DNA of 64,000 nucleotides from Protula sp. h YS-2021 (GCA_949752745.1 OX457026.1:73472742-73536741), one strand, 5' to 3'; positions 22,025 through 37,900 are shown, numbered from the stretch's first letter. Numbers and translations: made by a program. Notes: a model not told the origin generated them from the letters alone.

Positions 22025-22940
22025 TCAATTCCAGCGTGCATTTCGGACTAGTACGCATGTTTACTCAGGTTGCGTTGATGCGCGGTTATTATTTCGGACC
22101 AATGCGCATGTGTATGTAACTTGCGTTGATGCAGGGTTCACATTTCGGACCACTGCGCATGTTTATTTTAATTTGCGTTGATGTGTGATTCTTATTTTAG
22201 ACCAGTGCGCATGTTTATTTAACTTTCGTCAATGCGCGGTTCACATTTCGGACCAGTGCGCCTGTTTGTTTGGCTTGTGTTGATGCGCGGTTCACATTTA
22301 GGGCCACTGCGCATGTTTATTTCATTTGCGTTGATGCGCGGTTCTTATTTTAGACCAGTGCGCATGTTTATTTAACTTGTGTTGATGCGCGGCTCGAATT
22401 TCGGACTAGAGCACATGTTAACTTGTATCGATGTGCGTTTCGCATTTTGGACCAGTACGCATGTTTGGTTAACGTGCGTTGATGTCTGCTTTGCATTTCA
22501 GAGCAGTGCGCATATTTATTTAACTTGCGTCGATGCGCGGTTTGCATTTCGAACCAGTGCGCATGTTTATTTAAATTGCATCGGTGTGCGTTTCGCATTT
22601 TAGACCAGTGCGCATGTTTATTCAACTTCTGTTGATGAGTGGTTCGCATTTCGGACCAGTGCGCATGTTTATTTAACTTGCGTTGATGCATGGTGCTTAT
22701 TTTAGACCAGTGCGCATGTTTATTTAACTTGTGTTAATGCGCGGTTGGCATTTCGGACTAGAGCGCATGTTAATTGAACTTTCGTCGATGCGTGGTTAGC
22801 ATTTCGGACAAGTGCGCATGTTTGGTTAACGTGCGTTGATGCGCGGTGCGCATATCGGACCAGATCGCATGTTTATGGAACTTCCGTCGATGCGCGGTTC
22901 TTATTTCAGACCAATGCGCATGTTTAATTTACTTGTAGGA
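22025..22940. repeat. 51-bp satellite array
   Basis: About 18 tandem copies of a 51-bp unit containing GCGCATGTTTATTTAACTTG, TGATGCGCGGTT and CATTTCGGACCAGT. The CCAGTGCG anchor recurs at 51-bp steps (22505, 22556, 22607, 22658). As 51 is a multiple of three, long frames stay open on both strands (for example 22368-22691 minus, a 17-residue repeat). This is not considered coding. Confidence 0.92.
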
Positions 22941-23079
22941 TAAGATGCATTTTGAAACAAAAGTTTACCAACTAAACAACTAACTAACGGACGCCGCCTG
23001 CAAACCGATAGGTATACCCCAGCTTACGTGTAACGTAAACTGAGATAAAAATATATATCTTTAAAAAGTCGTATTTGTA

Positions 23080-23815
23080 AAAAATTTTTAGTCGATTTCA
23101 AAAATAATAAAGCTTTGCACATCTACAATATATATATTTTCACTGCATAAAATTTCAGAACGCTGGATCGAATAGTTTCGGAGAACTCGTCTGGGCAAAA
23201 TCTATTTCCATGCAAACAAGTTTCCATAAGTCGTTTTCTGTCAGTTTTTCGCCGATTTGAAAAATAATGCAACATTGCACATTTACAATATATATATTTT
23301 CTCTGCATAAAATTTCAGAAAGCTGGATCGAATAGTTTCGAAGAACTCGTCTGGGCAAATTTATCTCCATGCAAACAAGTTTCCATAAAAATATACATTT
23401 TTGGCAAGTCGTTTTTTTGTCAGTTTTTTTTTTTGCCGATTTAAAACAATATGCAACATTGCACATGTACAATATATATATTTTCACTGCATAAAATTTC
23501 AGAACGCCTGGATCGAATAGTTTTGGAGAATTCGTCAGGACAAAACCTGTCTCCGTGCTAACAAATTTCCTGAAAAAAAACAGTCATTTTTGAGAAGTCG
23601 TATTTTTTAAGAATTTTTGGCCGATTTCAAACTAATAGATGTTGCACATCTGCAATATATGTTCTAACCGTATGCCAAACGAAAAAACTATACGAGAAAT
23701 ACTTTCGGAGATATAGCCCGGACACGAGGGCGAACCAAAGCGGACAGACAGACGGAAAGACGGGCAAGCTAAAACCTATATCCCCTCGTTACAGGGGGGG
23801 GGGATAATAAAAAGA
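23080..23815. repeat. Tandem array of 160-185-bp units plus unique tail ending in a G run
   Basis: Units carrying an AATATATATATTTTC stretch and AATTTCAGAACGCTGGATCG recur at about 23151, 23311 and 23495; a lone unit follows the (AT)n tract at 21890. The tail has ACTTTCGGAGATATAGCCC, GGACAGACAGACGG and CTATATCCCCTCGTTACAGG followed by G9. With the (AT)n tract and the 51-bp satellite this may be one composite repeat from 21.8 to 23.8 kb. Confidence 0.65.
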
Positions 23816-24717
23816 TATTATACACAGCAGACCGAACCGCCTCCAGAAGGAACTCCAGTCGTATTGGAGAGGGAGGATTGTTCCGCATGGACCTCAAGAG
23901 GTTTGTTCTTAGGTCAGCTAAAGAGGGTGTTCTTCCTCGGAAATGGAGGCTTCTGAAATCGGAAATCTTTACAGCAGGAGTGTTGTTCCTACTTTTACGT
24001 ATAAAGACCCCATTAGAGACAAGTGTGAATGCGGTGCTTATTTATTTTTCCAGATGCATGTTCAGTACCATCCGCATATGTTTCCTTGCTATCAAAATTT
24101 TCCCAGGTCCTTTCCAATAATATTTTATATGACAAGAAACCAGACACGTAACTGGATTATCTCGCTTTGCTGATCCAGTAAGCATTGCGACGTTGTATCA
24201 TCCTCGACAGACGTGAGATCAACGTTGGGTTTTGGTTGATTATGGATAGACAAAACAACCAAATTACAACGAGATCTAATTTTGCAATTTGGTCAGGCCA
24301 AGGCTGAGCTCCAGCGGATCCAGGAGGCGAAGCCTCACCAGACGTTCCTCGCTCCCCCACCCCCACCACCTCGACTGCAGCCACATTTGTTATCAAATGG
24401 CCTAAAGTCATAGACAACATAGGCAACAAGTGTTACAAACCCCTTTGAAGATGAACGCAACCTCCCCCCTCAGCACCCCCCCCCCCTCCCCACACACACA
24501 CTGCCCTAAACTCCATTGCTAAAAAAAAGGAGGGGTTTCAGAAACCTAAAGTTGAGAATTCACCGGAGTGCATGAACTTTCGTTCATAAAACCTCACTTT
24601 GCACCGAATAGTCACGACCTGGGAACGATACGGCGCGGTTCTAATGCTTCGTCGACATCCCCCCCCCCCCCCACCTCCCCATACTTTAAAAAAGAAAAAA
24701 AAAAAACAGATGAATTG
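23816..24717. other. Non-coding stretch with C runs
   Basis: Short frames without motifs. C-rich tracts occur near 24477-24489 and 24660-24672, the second followed by an A-rich tract. A small AACGTTGGGTTTTGG remnant lies near 24213. Confidence 0.4.
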
Positions 24718-25359
24718 CTACGAAAGCCTGGTGGTCTCTTCCATTTTCTGACTTCCAAATTCGTAATTCTGACTTCCTAGTTCCTAATTTTGACTTCTTA
24801 ATTCTTATAATTTCTATTTCTGACTCTCAATTCGTGCTTCTGACTTCCTAATTCCTACTTCTGATTCCTAATTCCAAATTAAACAACGAAACACTAAATT
24901 TAAACCTGTCGTAGTTACACACCGCCTGCATATGAACTGAAATTACATACACAGTGCACTTTTAGGATGAAATTACTACAGATAACAACTATAACACACA
25001 CATTTATAGTTAAAGTATTGCATTGTACTTGTGTAAATCTAGATTTCTCAGTACACATGATTCCCTGTTCTCTCCTTCTGATATTGCATTATCACTCAAT
25101 AAATTTTTGTCTTTTTAAGCAAGTGCATCCTCTAGATTACAATTTTGAGTTCAAAATAGTCAAAGTAGTATAAAATGTACATCTGAAAACAGCACAAAAA
25201 GGGAAGTTAGACGTATGAAGTAAGAAATAGGAATTAGGAAGTCTGAAGTACGAATAAGGAAATCAGAAAAGGGAATCAGGAAGTCAGAATTAGGAATCAG
25301 GAAATCAGAAATAGGAATGAGGAAGTCAGAAATAGGAAGATACCACCGGGCTTTCGTAA
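24718..25359. repeat. Foldback element with TTCTGACTTCCTAATTCC-word arms
   Basis: The terminal inverted repeats CTACGAAAGCCTGGTGGTCT (from 24718) and, in reverse complement, TTACGAAAGCCCGGTGGTAT (to about 25359) agree at about 17 of 20 positions. Immediately inside, the left arm (24745-24885) is a run of TTCTGACTTCCTAATTCC variants and the right arm (25205-25340) is its reverse complement. The arms enclose about 320 bp of AT-rich unique DNA. The strand asymmetry (pyrimidine arm, purine arm) would favour a large cruciform or foldback. No coding sequence is seen. The architecture is like Drosophila foldback (FB) elements; the sequence is not. Confidence 0.8.
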
Positions 25360-27557
25360 ATTGCCGTGTCGAGAATTGTCCTTTGACGCATTTTGGGAAG
25401 CCCAGCGCTAAATCTCCTTAGACCTTATGCAGCCCCGTGGATGATGTTTCTTGTTTTTTTTCTCCGTCAATATCTAATAATGCTTTTCGAAAAGATTGCA
25501 TAGCCATTGATTTTAAACACCAAATTACTTTTCCTCATATGGTTTAAATTTAAAAGTTTTAATTTAACTCACCTGTCTGTCATATTCCACATACCAAAAG
25601 ATGACAGCTCTGAGAAGAAAGCGAACACGATATCTTTTTGACCTGCCTGTTTCCAGGTTCACCAAACATTGTAGAATATTATCAAAACGTGTCAAAGTAA
25701 ACAGTTTTCACGTGTGTGATATGACAAATTGGTTGTCAAAAAAGTGTTGGCAGTTGTTTTTCCTTTAAAGTCTCTTCTCATTTCATTGCGTTTTCAAAGA
25801 ACAACCACAGGTGGAGAACTGCAGCGCAGTTATTGTGTTCTTATGGTTAACAGACGTGTTTTCAATTTGTCTGCGCCTGTCTCAAATTTCAACTTTCACT
25901 TGAATTTAATGCTGAACTTTTCAACTAGGCATGACAAAAATGTAAGGCTTTTGTTTTCTTTAAATGACAAGTTTTGTAAGCATAAACACATGTTGTTATC
26001 GCGAAATGTGTAAATGTTTTCAGAGCCAAGAAAAACACGGATCCGAGTAAAAGGCCAAATGTTTACCGAGCATTCGTAGCTATCGTGCATCCACCCTCTT
26101 CAAATGGAATGCTGTTAAGCGTATTTTAAAAAAAAAAAGTCATCGAACGTGCATTCACTATGCATATTAATGGTTTGACTTTGTTTTACCAGTGCTTAGA
26201 GAAATGTGAGAGCACTGATTAAATCTCGAATGGCTGTCCCCAGCAGATAAACCCTGGAATATATTCACCCCAGGAAAAATATGTACCCAGTGGACCATAT
26301 TTCCTGTGGCACAGGAAGATCCCTCTTAATGTTCGTCGATTCCAGAAATATATGTGCGCTGTGTTCTGAGAAAAGTATTTGAAGGCACAGCTACAGTAAC
26401 TTGGTTTTATTGCTATGATTTATAGGGCCAGTACTGTAACCTTTTTTCTTTCTTTGTTTGCATTTTGTGACCACGTTTTGGCAAAGAAATAATGTCCTGT
26501 GATTCATTTCCGTTACGGGCAGGTAGAGGAATCTTTTTCGGTAGGATTTTAGTTCGAAGCCCATCATGGGTGTCGGGTTGTTTAGAAAAGTTTGCAAGCG
26601 CTAAAATATAGTAGATTAATCTTTATAACTGGGTACTTTGTTCTGAAACTGATGGATACTAGACAATTTATATAAATATGTAAGTATGAAGTCACGAAGT
26701 TAGTTACACAACAGAACTGGTATTTCTGCCTCTTTCAGTAATATCTGGCACCCGTTTTGTTTGACGACAGTAGAAGGGAATATTAAACCCCGAGTTATTT
26801 GACGGTGCAGATATTTGGCTTTTTAATGAAAATGTAAAACATCCTTCTTATTTACGAATATAATCCCGAAGTAAATCGTGCTAACTGCTAAAGTGGCCGC
26901 TATTCGAAAACACACATTAAGAAAAGTACGTAGTAAGTGTTTGGACACGCTTGCCTAAACTGTTAATTTGTTAGTCAGAGATGTGGTTATTGGCGGAGCT
27001 CAGGATCATTTATTTGTTTCTATGTGTCCGTGATATAACTGTATATTTTGGCACGAGATCTGGCTTTAAAACAGCTGTACACGAGTGCTCGTTTCTTTGT
27101 TTATTTCGCCATATCTTGACTGTCCAGGCTGATAACTTGTTATAATAAACAAAACCTAACAAGGAAATCCGCGGTTATTTCTTTTTTTTTACCTGTATCT
27201 GGTTGTCTATCCACCGTGTATGTTTTGAACTCAAGAACGCGGGAAGGGACTAGATGTGACCATAATTTCAGCCACATATTTTCGAATTTAAAGAAATGTT
27301 CCACGCTCGTATCGAATCAAGTAATATTGTTCTCTGTTCGAATTTTCCAAATCTCAGCGATCTTTTCGATTTGTAGCCACCACCTGTCTTAAAAAAAGAA
27401 GCAACCTCTTCAAATTTAATACCGTTGGCAGCGACTTTATCGAATTCACGCCTTAAAGAGGAAGTATCCGGGTGGGGGAGGAGCAGTGGGGCGCGATTCA
27501 TATCCGCATTTATTTAATGGGGACATAATATAGAAGACCTCAATTTTCCAACAGTTT
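25360..27557. other. Repeat-poor non-coding DNA downstream of FoxD
   Basis: No transposon or tandem array was recognised except a small set of palindromic words near 26237-26325 (CCCTGGAATATATTCACCCC, CAGGAAAAATATG). Open frames such as 25729-26013 and 27268-27501 have no recognised domain. Together with 27669-30729 this is the sparsely repeated flank of FoxD. Confidence 0.4.
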
Positions 27558-30729
<3,172 letters not shown>

Positions 30730-32130
30730 TTACCTACCCAATATTGGGTGTGGCGGAAATCTACCTTTTTGCATCGATTGCAATAAAAAATGTCTGTATT
30801 TTTCCATGTCTTGCACTGACATGTTGTGAGGTGGTATGCCTGGCAAGGCGAGGGACTGCGCTATAGATGTCACTGGCGGTAAGGGCGCAGTCACCGGAAG
30901 TGGGACGTGCGGAACTCCAAAGCGAGGTAGTCCATTGCTCATGTGCGTCACATGGCCCACAGATGCACGGTGCGGCGTTATTTCCCCAGGCTCTACTCTG
31001 CTGACTGGAGATGGAGATTTTGCCTCTGTATGGTCTTTATTGTTCGATGTATCATTCCCTATTATACTGTCTATAGAAAATTTCGTTTTCAGCGGTGCAC
31101 TGCTAACGTTAGATGATGTTTCTGACTTAGATATACCATTATTTTGCTGCCCTTTTTTGTTTTCTTCCTCTTTCGCTAAAGCTTCCAGGGTAGATAAGCT
31201 ACTTGATTTCTGAGCTTTAGCAGATAACGGAGGGCACTGCGGTAACATGCGCAGATTTGAGGTGTTGAACCCGACGTGAAACGGCGGTAGCGGTGCTCTG
31301 ACTAGATCCAGTGGCGTGCGGATACCCCCCGGAATGACTGGCATTGGCCCCGGATATGGTATCCCATGAAACGGCCTATGAACACCCAACATCATGGGGT
31401 GAGGGTATGGCTCGAAGAATCCCCCGTGGTGGTGCCCATCAGGCGTTCTTTTGAACCTCTTGCGACGTCGTAAAAAGCTCCCATTGTCAAACATATCTTC
31501 GCTTGCGGGGTCCAAAGTCCAGTAATTTCCTTTCCCTGGGTTTCCTGGCTCTCGGGGAATTTTAACAAAGCAGTCATTTAGACTTAAATTGTGGCGAATA
31601 CTGTTTTGCCAAGCTGGAAAACGCTCCCTATAGTAAGGGAATTTCTTCATGATGAATTCACAGATCTCACTGAGCGTCAACCTTTTGTGTGGTGACTGCA
31701 AGATCGACATTGTTATTAAAGCTATGTAGCTGTAAGGGGGCTTGACCAAGTGACTTTTCTTCTTTCCCGAGTCCCCTTCTTTTTCTTCGCCTTCATTCTC
31801 GTCGTCTTTTAGACAATCCAGTTTTTCATCAGAGGTGTCACATTCAAAGTCCGAGTTTATTTCTCCAGAAATGTTTGCATTGTCTAACTCGCTCTCGTTT
31901 TGAAAATCTCCTTCGACGTCGACAAAGGCTTCGTCGTCGCAGTCGGAACCCCAAGCGGAAACCGGCGAATGCTGTGAGGCGTCCATGTTGGTGTTGTGAA
32001 TATTCTCGTATTGATAGCCCGGTTGAATCTGTTCCGTGTATTGCGTATGAATATTTTGGATAGGCAAATTTTGTTGACCATCCATTTTAATATTATTTCT
32101 ATCCTGGTTAAATATCATAGTAACTTTCAA
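30730..32130 (-). CDS. FoxD: FoxD-class forkhead transcription factor
   Basis: This is a nuclear DNA-binding regulator of embryonic patterning; FoxD proteins mostly act as repressors. The open frame has 466 codons and no intron inside the forkhead region. Residues 56-120 are acidic ([23 protein letters not shown]). The forkhead domain covers about 127-228: it starts [20 protein letters not shown], has the recognition helix in [20 protein letters not shown], and ends with [14 protein letters not shown], which doubles as a nuclear localisation signal. LQSP, EICEFI and [18 protein letters not shown] are FoxD features and argue against FoxE. FSIDSIIG at 351-358 is an eh1-like Groucho-binding motif as expected for FoxD. 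The region between is rich in Pro, Gly and His. A second Met (MDGQQ, 32085) is an equally plausible start. The stop codon overlaps a splice-donor-like AG|GTAAAA, so the C-terminus could be spliced. Confidence 0.95.
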   Translation of the reverse strand: MKVTMIFNQDRNNIKMDGQQNLPIQNIHTQYTEQIQPGYQYENIHNTNMDASQHSPVSAWGSDCDDEAFVDVEGDFQNESELDNANISGEINSDFECDTSDEKLDCLKDDENEGEEKEGDSGKKKSHLVKPPYSYIALITMSILQSPHKRLTLSEICEFIMKKFPYYRERFPAWQNSIRHNLSLNDCFVKIPREPGNPGKGNYWTLDPASEDMFDNGSFLRRRKRFKRTPDGHHHGGFFEPYPHPMMLGVHRPFHGIPYPGPMPVIPGGIRTPLDLVRAPLPPFHVGFNTSNLRMLPQCPPLSAKAQKSSSLSTLEALAKEEENKKGQQNNGISKSETSSNVSSAPLKTKFSIDSIIGNDTSNNKDHTEAKSPSPVSRVEPGEITPHRASVGHVTHMSNGLPRFGVPHVPLPVTAPLPPVTSIAQSLALPGIPPHNMSVQDMEKYRHFLLQSMQKGRFPPHPILGR

Positions 32131-32235
32131 AGTAGTTTCATAATCTGTTGTAAAGCGTATTTCTGTGTAACTTTATCAGTTTGTTTATATCCGCACTTCG
32201 GTTAATGTTACATATAACATAATAAACAACTCTTG

Positions 32236-32246
32236 GAGTTTATATT
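32236..32246 (-). promoter_or_regulatory. Possible TATA-like element of FoxD
   Basis: On the minus strand the sequence reads TTTTAATATAAACTCC about 110 bp upstream of the first Met codon. The surrounding DNA is AT-rich, so this may be chance. Confidence 0.25.
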
Positions 32247-32421
32247 AAAACCAGTTCCAATAAACTAAATTGTTCTATTTCAATATAATACGGACATTTG
32301 AAAACGCGCATTTGCAAGGTTGTGAGTGAACCACGAAGATGAACAACACATTTATGTAAAAATTTATTCTTGTTTTGGGGAATAGATGCAGGCATACCAC
32401 GCAAAAGTATTACGAGCTCCT

Positions 32422-32470
32422 GATTGGCCAAATAATGAACGCGTCACGTGGGTGTCAGCTCTAAGCCAAT
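32422..32470 (-). promoter_or_regulatory. Candidate FoxD upstream promoter: two CCAAT boxes around an E-box
   Basis: GGCCAATCAG (minus strand, about 32421-32430) is a perfect NF-Y-type CCAAT site. CACGTG lies at 32445-32450, and a second CCAAT, in the opposite orientation, is at 32466-32470. They sit about 290-340 bp upstream of the first FoxD Met, in a small GC-richer patch within AT-rich DNA. No transcription start is known from the sequence. Confidence 0.4.
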
Positions 32471-32560
32471 GAAATCTTGATACAGCAAGAAGCCCGCCTC
32501 GTCATGTATCTCAAGTGCAACTGTCACATAAATATTATTCCTCACATGAAACAATAATAA

Positions 32561-33459
32561 ATGGCACCCAACAAAATAACTTTATTTGAAATAGCGAATA
32601 CGCAATAACAAAATCCAAATAAAGAAAGCGAGTTCTCGGTGAAGCTTATTGTAAACACCGTAAATACTTCAATTTACGGAATATATCTAAACATATATAC
32701 CTTAGAGCAAAAGGCCACCCGATGTCTTAGCATACATAAACGCATCATGTTTAAAATGACAAAAAAATAAACATAGCTGCTTCAAAACATCATGTTTTTT
32801 AAAGTGTACTGCGGAAAGAAATCATCGGCAAATCACGGTCAACAATGTTATCGACATTTTTACATTGAAACATATTGTTAAAATATTTTATTAAAATCAG
32901 TCACTTGGAAACATGTTGAAAATGTCAAAAAATACACCATGGGCGATTTGGACACTTGGGAATATGGCTGCATATTTGTATATTTCAACTTCGGTGTGAA
33001 TTTACACGGCAAAGCAGAATGAACGTTTCTCACCAGTTGGTATTTTTTGACACAGTTACTCTTTCATTTCTACTCACTGTTACATCGGTACATGTTAGTT
33101 TCTCAAAAAAAAAACTATAAACGGACTCAAGACTGTTTAATACAAAATTCGGATTTAACATAACACTTGGCTCTGCGGGGATTTTTACAATAAAAAATTC
33201 TTCATTTCTCAGATATCTTCCCAATTTTGAAAAACATCAAGTTATTTTTTTTTAATATATCGCTGTATTGTTCCAGAAAAATGTCATCCGATTTGCTAAA
33301 TAAAGACCCAGAAGGCAATGTTATTATTGTTGGCTTTTTGTTAAATTATTGCTTAAATGTTGTTTAATTATAGTTTATTATTGTTTAATTATTACTTAGT
33401 TATTGCTCGATTATTGTTTAATTAAGATTGCCTCCCCCCAGAGTTCGAAGGCAAGCTTT
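32561..33459. other. FoxD 5' flank, AT-rich
   Basis: No gene. From about 33316 to 33425 there is an irregular run of TTATTGTTTAATTA-like words. A T run lies near 33245-33255. Confidence 0.4.
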
Positions 33460-34930
33460 CCAGTGTTACAAACTATACCCCCTGGCCCCCAGGCAAGATA
33501 TCCTAGACTATCTTAGCACCCTCCAGGATAACTTGCCCTCTCCCTATGGAAGCCAAGTTATACTAGGATATCTTGGCTCGCTTTAAATGCAAAAATGTAT
33601 ATGAATGACATAATGTAAAAAGAATATATATTTTATATATTATATTTCTCACTGCTCTGAAACTTGAACAGTAAATGCGACCAGTATTGTACAAAAAGAA
33701 CAAATTAGATAAAATCCCAGCATCACGACAGTTCACTTTGCAGATCTTTATCTCATACACTGCAGGGCACGGTAATGTTCTTTTAGGTTTGAAATATACA
33801 TATTGCGATTTGCCTTCCGAAGTTTTTTCAAGGGTTTTAGGGCAGATCCCTGAGTCTTTTGGGTAAGCCGCTTAAAATCAAGTTTCCTGCAGCGTCGAGC
33901 CCACACGGTGAAAATACACATGTATCTTTAGCTAGCATAGAGGCTGTAGCAAGGATTTTATTTTCCGTAGCCCAAACTCCAGACTGGTGCATATGACTCT
34001 TCTGAGAACAGTCATTGCAATTTGCCAATTTAGACAACATCTCGCCTTTTCACTTAGGCATTTTGCGACTGCCCGATCGAAGTTTTATGAGGCTGTGGAC
34101 CGGTGTAACGATTTCAGATTACCCCCCAATTTCAGATTCCCCTCCCCCCCTCGGGAATCTGAAATCGATTTCAGATTGCCCCCTCCAACTTCAAATCCCC
34201 CCCCCCCCCCCCTCAAAATTAAAAACAGACAGAAATAAAACAAAAAATAAAGTTTTATGATTTTTTTCTGCCGAACTATGAAAATGTCTACATTTACGCA
34301 ATGATACGTTCTATATACTACAGCTTCAAAACATTAATACTATCACCAGTCTGCACACTCTACTATGCATTCAGTCATCTAATGTTCTTTCGTACAACCC
34401 TGTCTCTATGCAATAAATCTACAGAACAGCTGGCTCAAAGTGGTGAGAGAGATTGCTTATCAAAATACCCTCTTGGTGAGAATCCTTAGCACGTTCCAAC
34501 AACGGCCTGTGCGGTCTCCACTTACTTGTGTGTGTACAAGAGGGCACAGGAAGACGGAGTCGGAGTAGTAGTGTCACTAAAGACCAAGAATTCTGGGTAT
34601 GCCTCGGGGGGGGGGGGGGGGATCTGAAATCGACTTCAGATTCCCGGGGGGGAGATATTTAAGGGTGGTAATCTGAAATCGGTACACCCTTCATATGTGG
34701 CTCATACCATCCTAAGAAACAGTAACTGATATTTGTTTGAGGACGCATTTCTTTTTTCTTTTTTTTCTTTTTATTTTTTGTTTTTTTTTTTTTGTTATTT
34801 TTTCAAGTCCAGTTTCTTTATGAAAGAATATCAAAGGGCCAGATATCCTGGGATATCTTATTCCCTGGAGGGCAATGTATCCCAGAGGGGCCCAAGATAT
34901 CCCAGGCATGATGTTAGCTGGTATATTGCA
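33460..34930. repeat. Probable foldback element with GATATCCTAG-word ends, hosting a nested element
   Basis: The left module (33460-33585: CCAGTGTTACAAACTATACC, then AAGATATCCTAGACTATCTT and further words between C-rich blocks) is roughly mirrored at 34845-34930 (CCAGATATCCTGGGATATCTT, CCCAAGATATCCCAGG). Pairing is imperfect and the outer limits are uncertain. The element at 34101-34690 lies inside. Similar modules occur at 9345-9412 and 41078-41175. No coding sequence is visible. Confidence 0.45.
34101..34690. repeat. Nested TIR element with ATTTCAGATT words between C/G blocks
   Basis: The left end GGTGTAACGATTTCAGATTACC (34102-34123) and right end GGTAATCTGAAATCGGTACACC (34667-34688) are inverted repeats with a single mismatch. 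In each arm the 10-base word ATTTCAGATT or its inverse (AATCTGAAAT) recurs two to four times, separated by runs of C on the left and G on the right (G14 at about 34608-34621). The core carries no recognised coding sequence. Its GGTGTAAC terminus resembles those at 15637 and 9210. Confidence 0.75.
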
Positions 34931-37900
34931 TCTTTCCAAGAGGAAAACACATAATGCTTCACTTACATCGGGGGGGGGGGGGAGGGCTGGGGTAGATTTG
35001 GAAACAGCTCAGAGTTTGTTTTATAAGCAATCTCTTGTTGAAATTCATATCATGGCACTGTGTTATTAGCGCTTTGATTTTTCAATTGCCCTGCACTGTA
35101 CATGTTATGATTTTATATAACACGCATATTAAAATGGAAACATTAATGGAAATAAACTTTTGTGAAATATTTTATGATATGCATGCACTGTGTGATGATC
35201 TAGTACGAACATCAACATTTCGTGTCGGTTGAAAAAAATAAATGTATTTATATTTTATGAAAATATAATTTTCACTTTGGGGTATTATATTGTAATATGA
35301 ACCAAATGAATCTAAACATAACGAGTCAATAACAGTTGTTATCACACCTATCTTGTTTGGGATCATCTTATCTGTGTGTAATCTACACTCAGAAAAACGC
35401 TCTTAACAGTTGGTGCAAACAACAATGTTCCTCTCGGGTAACTCATCTACGAAACCTAAACATTTATTGATACCACGTCTACTTTTATAACAAGAGAGCA
35501 TGTGCATACAGTTGGGAAGTTGAGGAAATCATTTATCTTTATCAAGCATTCAGGAGCGTGTTTATTACTGGCACCCGTGGTGATAAAATTAGCATAATTA
35601 GCTTCTATACCCACCGAAGACGAAAGGAATGAAGCGTCCCGTGGAGAGAAGAGAGTCACGAAAGACGAGACAGAACAAACAAGAGCTAAATTGATAACAA
35701 GATAACAAAATCGTTTGTTCCATATTCCCAAAGAATTTTTTTCAAACCTCCTATCAATTTCATTCTATCAACGCCTCATGTTAATTGGAAAATTTTGAAT
35801 ATCCTGGATTCTTGGTTAATCTAAATAAAAGCTGCTTACTCGCTAGATCACAGGGCTTCGTTTATCTCACACTTCATTTGTTTATACCTCCCGAGTCTTC
35901 TTGCATTTCTCTAAAAGTAAAAGAAACAAAACAATGAGTAACACTCACAAGATTTCATTATTGTTTCTTCGCACTTTTGATTTCCCAAATGGCGCGACAA
36001 TAGATTCTTGAAGATTAACAGGATTTCTTATTCCACGAGAATTGTACAATAGGGCCTTCTGGTGTAGCGTTTTCTCCGTTGTTCATTTATAGCGGATAAT
36101 TTTTATGCGAAAAGCAAGGACCATAAAATGTTGTTTTTTTTGTTTTGTTTTTTTTGTTGTTTTTTTTGTTTTTTGTTTTTTTTTGACTAGACACGTTTTG
36201 ATATTTCCTTCCTCAGCAATGGAGAAGTCTTTTGAACAAATACGTATTAGTAAACTACCGTATATTATTATACGGGGTAAACAACATGCAGGGTAAAAAT
36301 CTTCAGGGTGGAAATTAAACTTATTTTATGCGCCACCTTTACATTAAGGCAAAGCGGGATCTTAGATGAACTGAGCCTGCATATTTTTGGCGGGGTCATT
36401 TGTACCTTGTATTATTTTCATTGATCATTTGAATCATTTATATTATCAGCTCTTAGAGAGCCTTTAATGCGATGGCATCCAGCGGCCTAAAGTAGCACTC
36501 ACCTCACAATATCTTCTTTTGGAAAGCGGTAAGTGTATGCGATTAAAAAAGGACTTCCTCATTATGGGCAGGTGCACCTTTGCATAGATATTCTTTCAGT
36601 ATTCAAGAAAGGGTGCTACGCGAGGCAAAATAAAATGTAATGTGATGACCGTACAAAGCTTGTTTTTCACTTTGCTTTTTGTTAGTTTGCATAAGATCGT
36701 AATGCATTATGAGAATAAGATATATGAATCTCATTAGATCATACCAGTTTGTTTGAAGATTAACCAAATACATAACATGATCAATTTAAAATCTGTACAG
36801 CGTTTTTATTATTTTTTTTCTTTTAAATAATTCATGAGATATTAAGTACACCCTTCAGTAGCCAAATTCTTATTTCATGAAAGGGCTTTGAACGGTGGTG
36901 TCTGTATTTATGAAAAAAATCAAAAGATAATAATTATGAAAACCAAATGTAACTTTTTAATCAGAAACGATGCATATTTCAGCCAAGCCTCGACAACTCT
37001 CACGAAACTATGCCGTGAAATACAACATAGTGGCAAAGCTAGACCGAGTTTCGCTACAAGCAAAAATCATATAACAATTTTGGATGTAGAAAACCTTAAG
37101 TTCGACAAGTTTTGATATAAATTTTTGAACTAAAAGGTCAGGGATGCGTTTTGTGATAATGTCACATTTTATGCTAACCCGTCGAAACAGAGCTCAAATT
37201 CTTTTCATTTTGCAAATATGTCAATTGTTACACTGTGCTTAGTTCTAAATTCCAAGGTCAAAATCAAACTCACTAATTTATATCTCATGCGAAAGTAAAG
37301 TTCGAAATCGAAAGGGACAGTTTTTTCTTTGCCATATCTTATCTTTCTGATTACAAAATGTAGACTATTATTATCATTGTTATTATTATTGCTATTATTA
37401 TTATTATCATTGTTATTGTGTTTTAATTACAAAACTGACATATAACATGATTCATTAATATCGAATAAAAAAAGACAACGTTGGGGAGAATGTATAAAAG
37501 CTTGGTGACGTAACTTGCACTGTGACATGGTCGACTCAACTGACGGTCCAGACCCAATTATCACGAGATTGCTCGAGATGTCTCCACAACCGCCCAAGCG
37601 CCGGAGAAAAAAAAAGAACCAGATGATTTTGCACATGCCAGAAGAGAAAAAAAAACCACTGATGAAATGTGACATTCATCCTCTCCACAGCAGTTAAATT
37701 TAACAGAAAATTGGATACCTTTAGAGGCAAAACAGTTTTTTATACAATCGGCATAGAAATATAGAAAATCATATTAGCCTGATATGGTGGATTGTAAAAA
37801 AACCTGGTAAATTCAAATCTTCATTTGATTGAGCTTCTAAGGTAGTTCATCTAAAATCCAATGCGATCCTCTTGTCCCCCATCGCAATCAAATTACTGTT

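Noticed and set aside
22368..22691. 107-codon repetitive open frame
   Set aside because: It is produced by the 51-bp satellite, whose period keeps frames open; no independent coding sign.
30836..31213. 125-codon plus-strand frame
   Set aside because: Antisense shadow of the FoxD coding sequence.
37040..37062. CTAGACCGAGTTTCGCTACA, like the family 2 Helitron2 end
   Set aside because: Preceded by G, no second hairpin arm and no following CCCACTT; too short to call an element.
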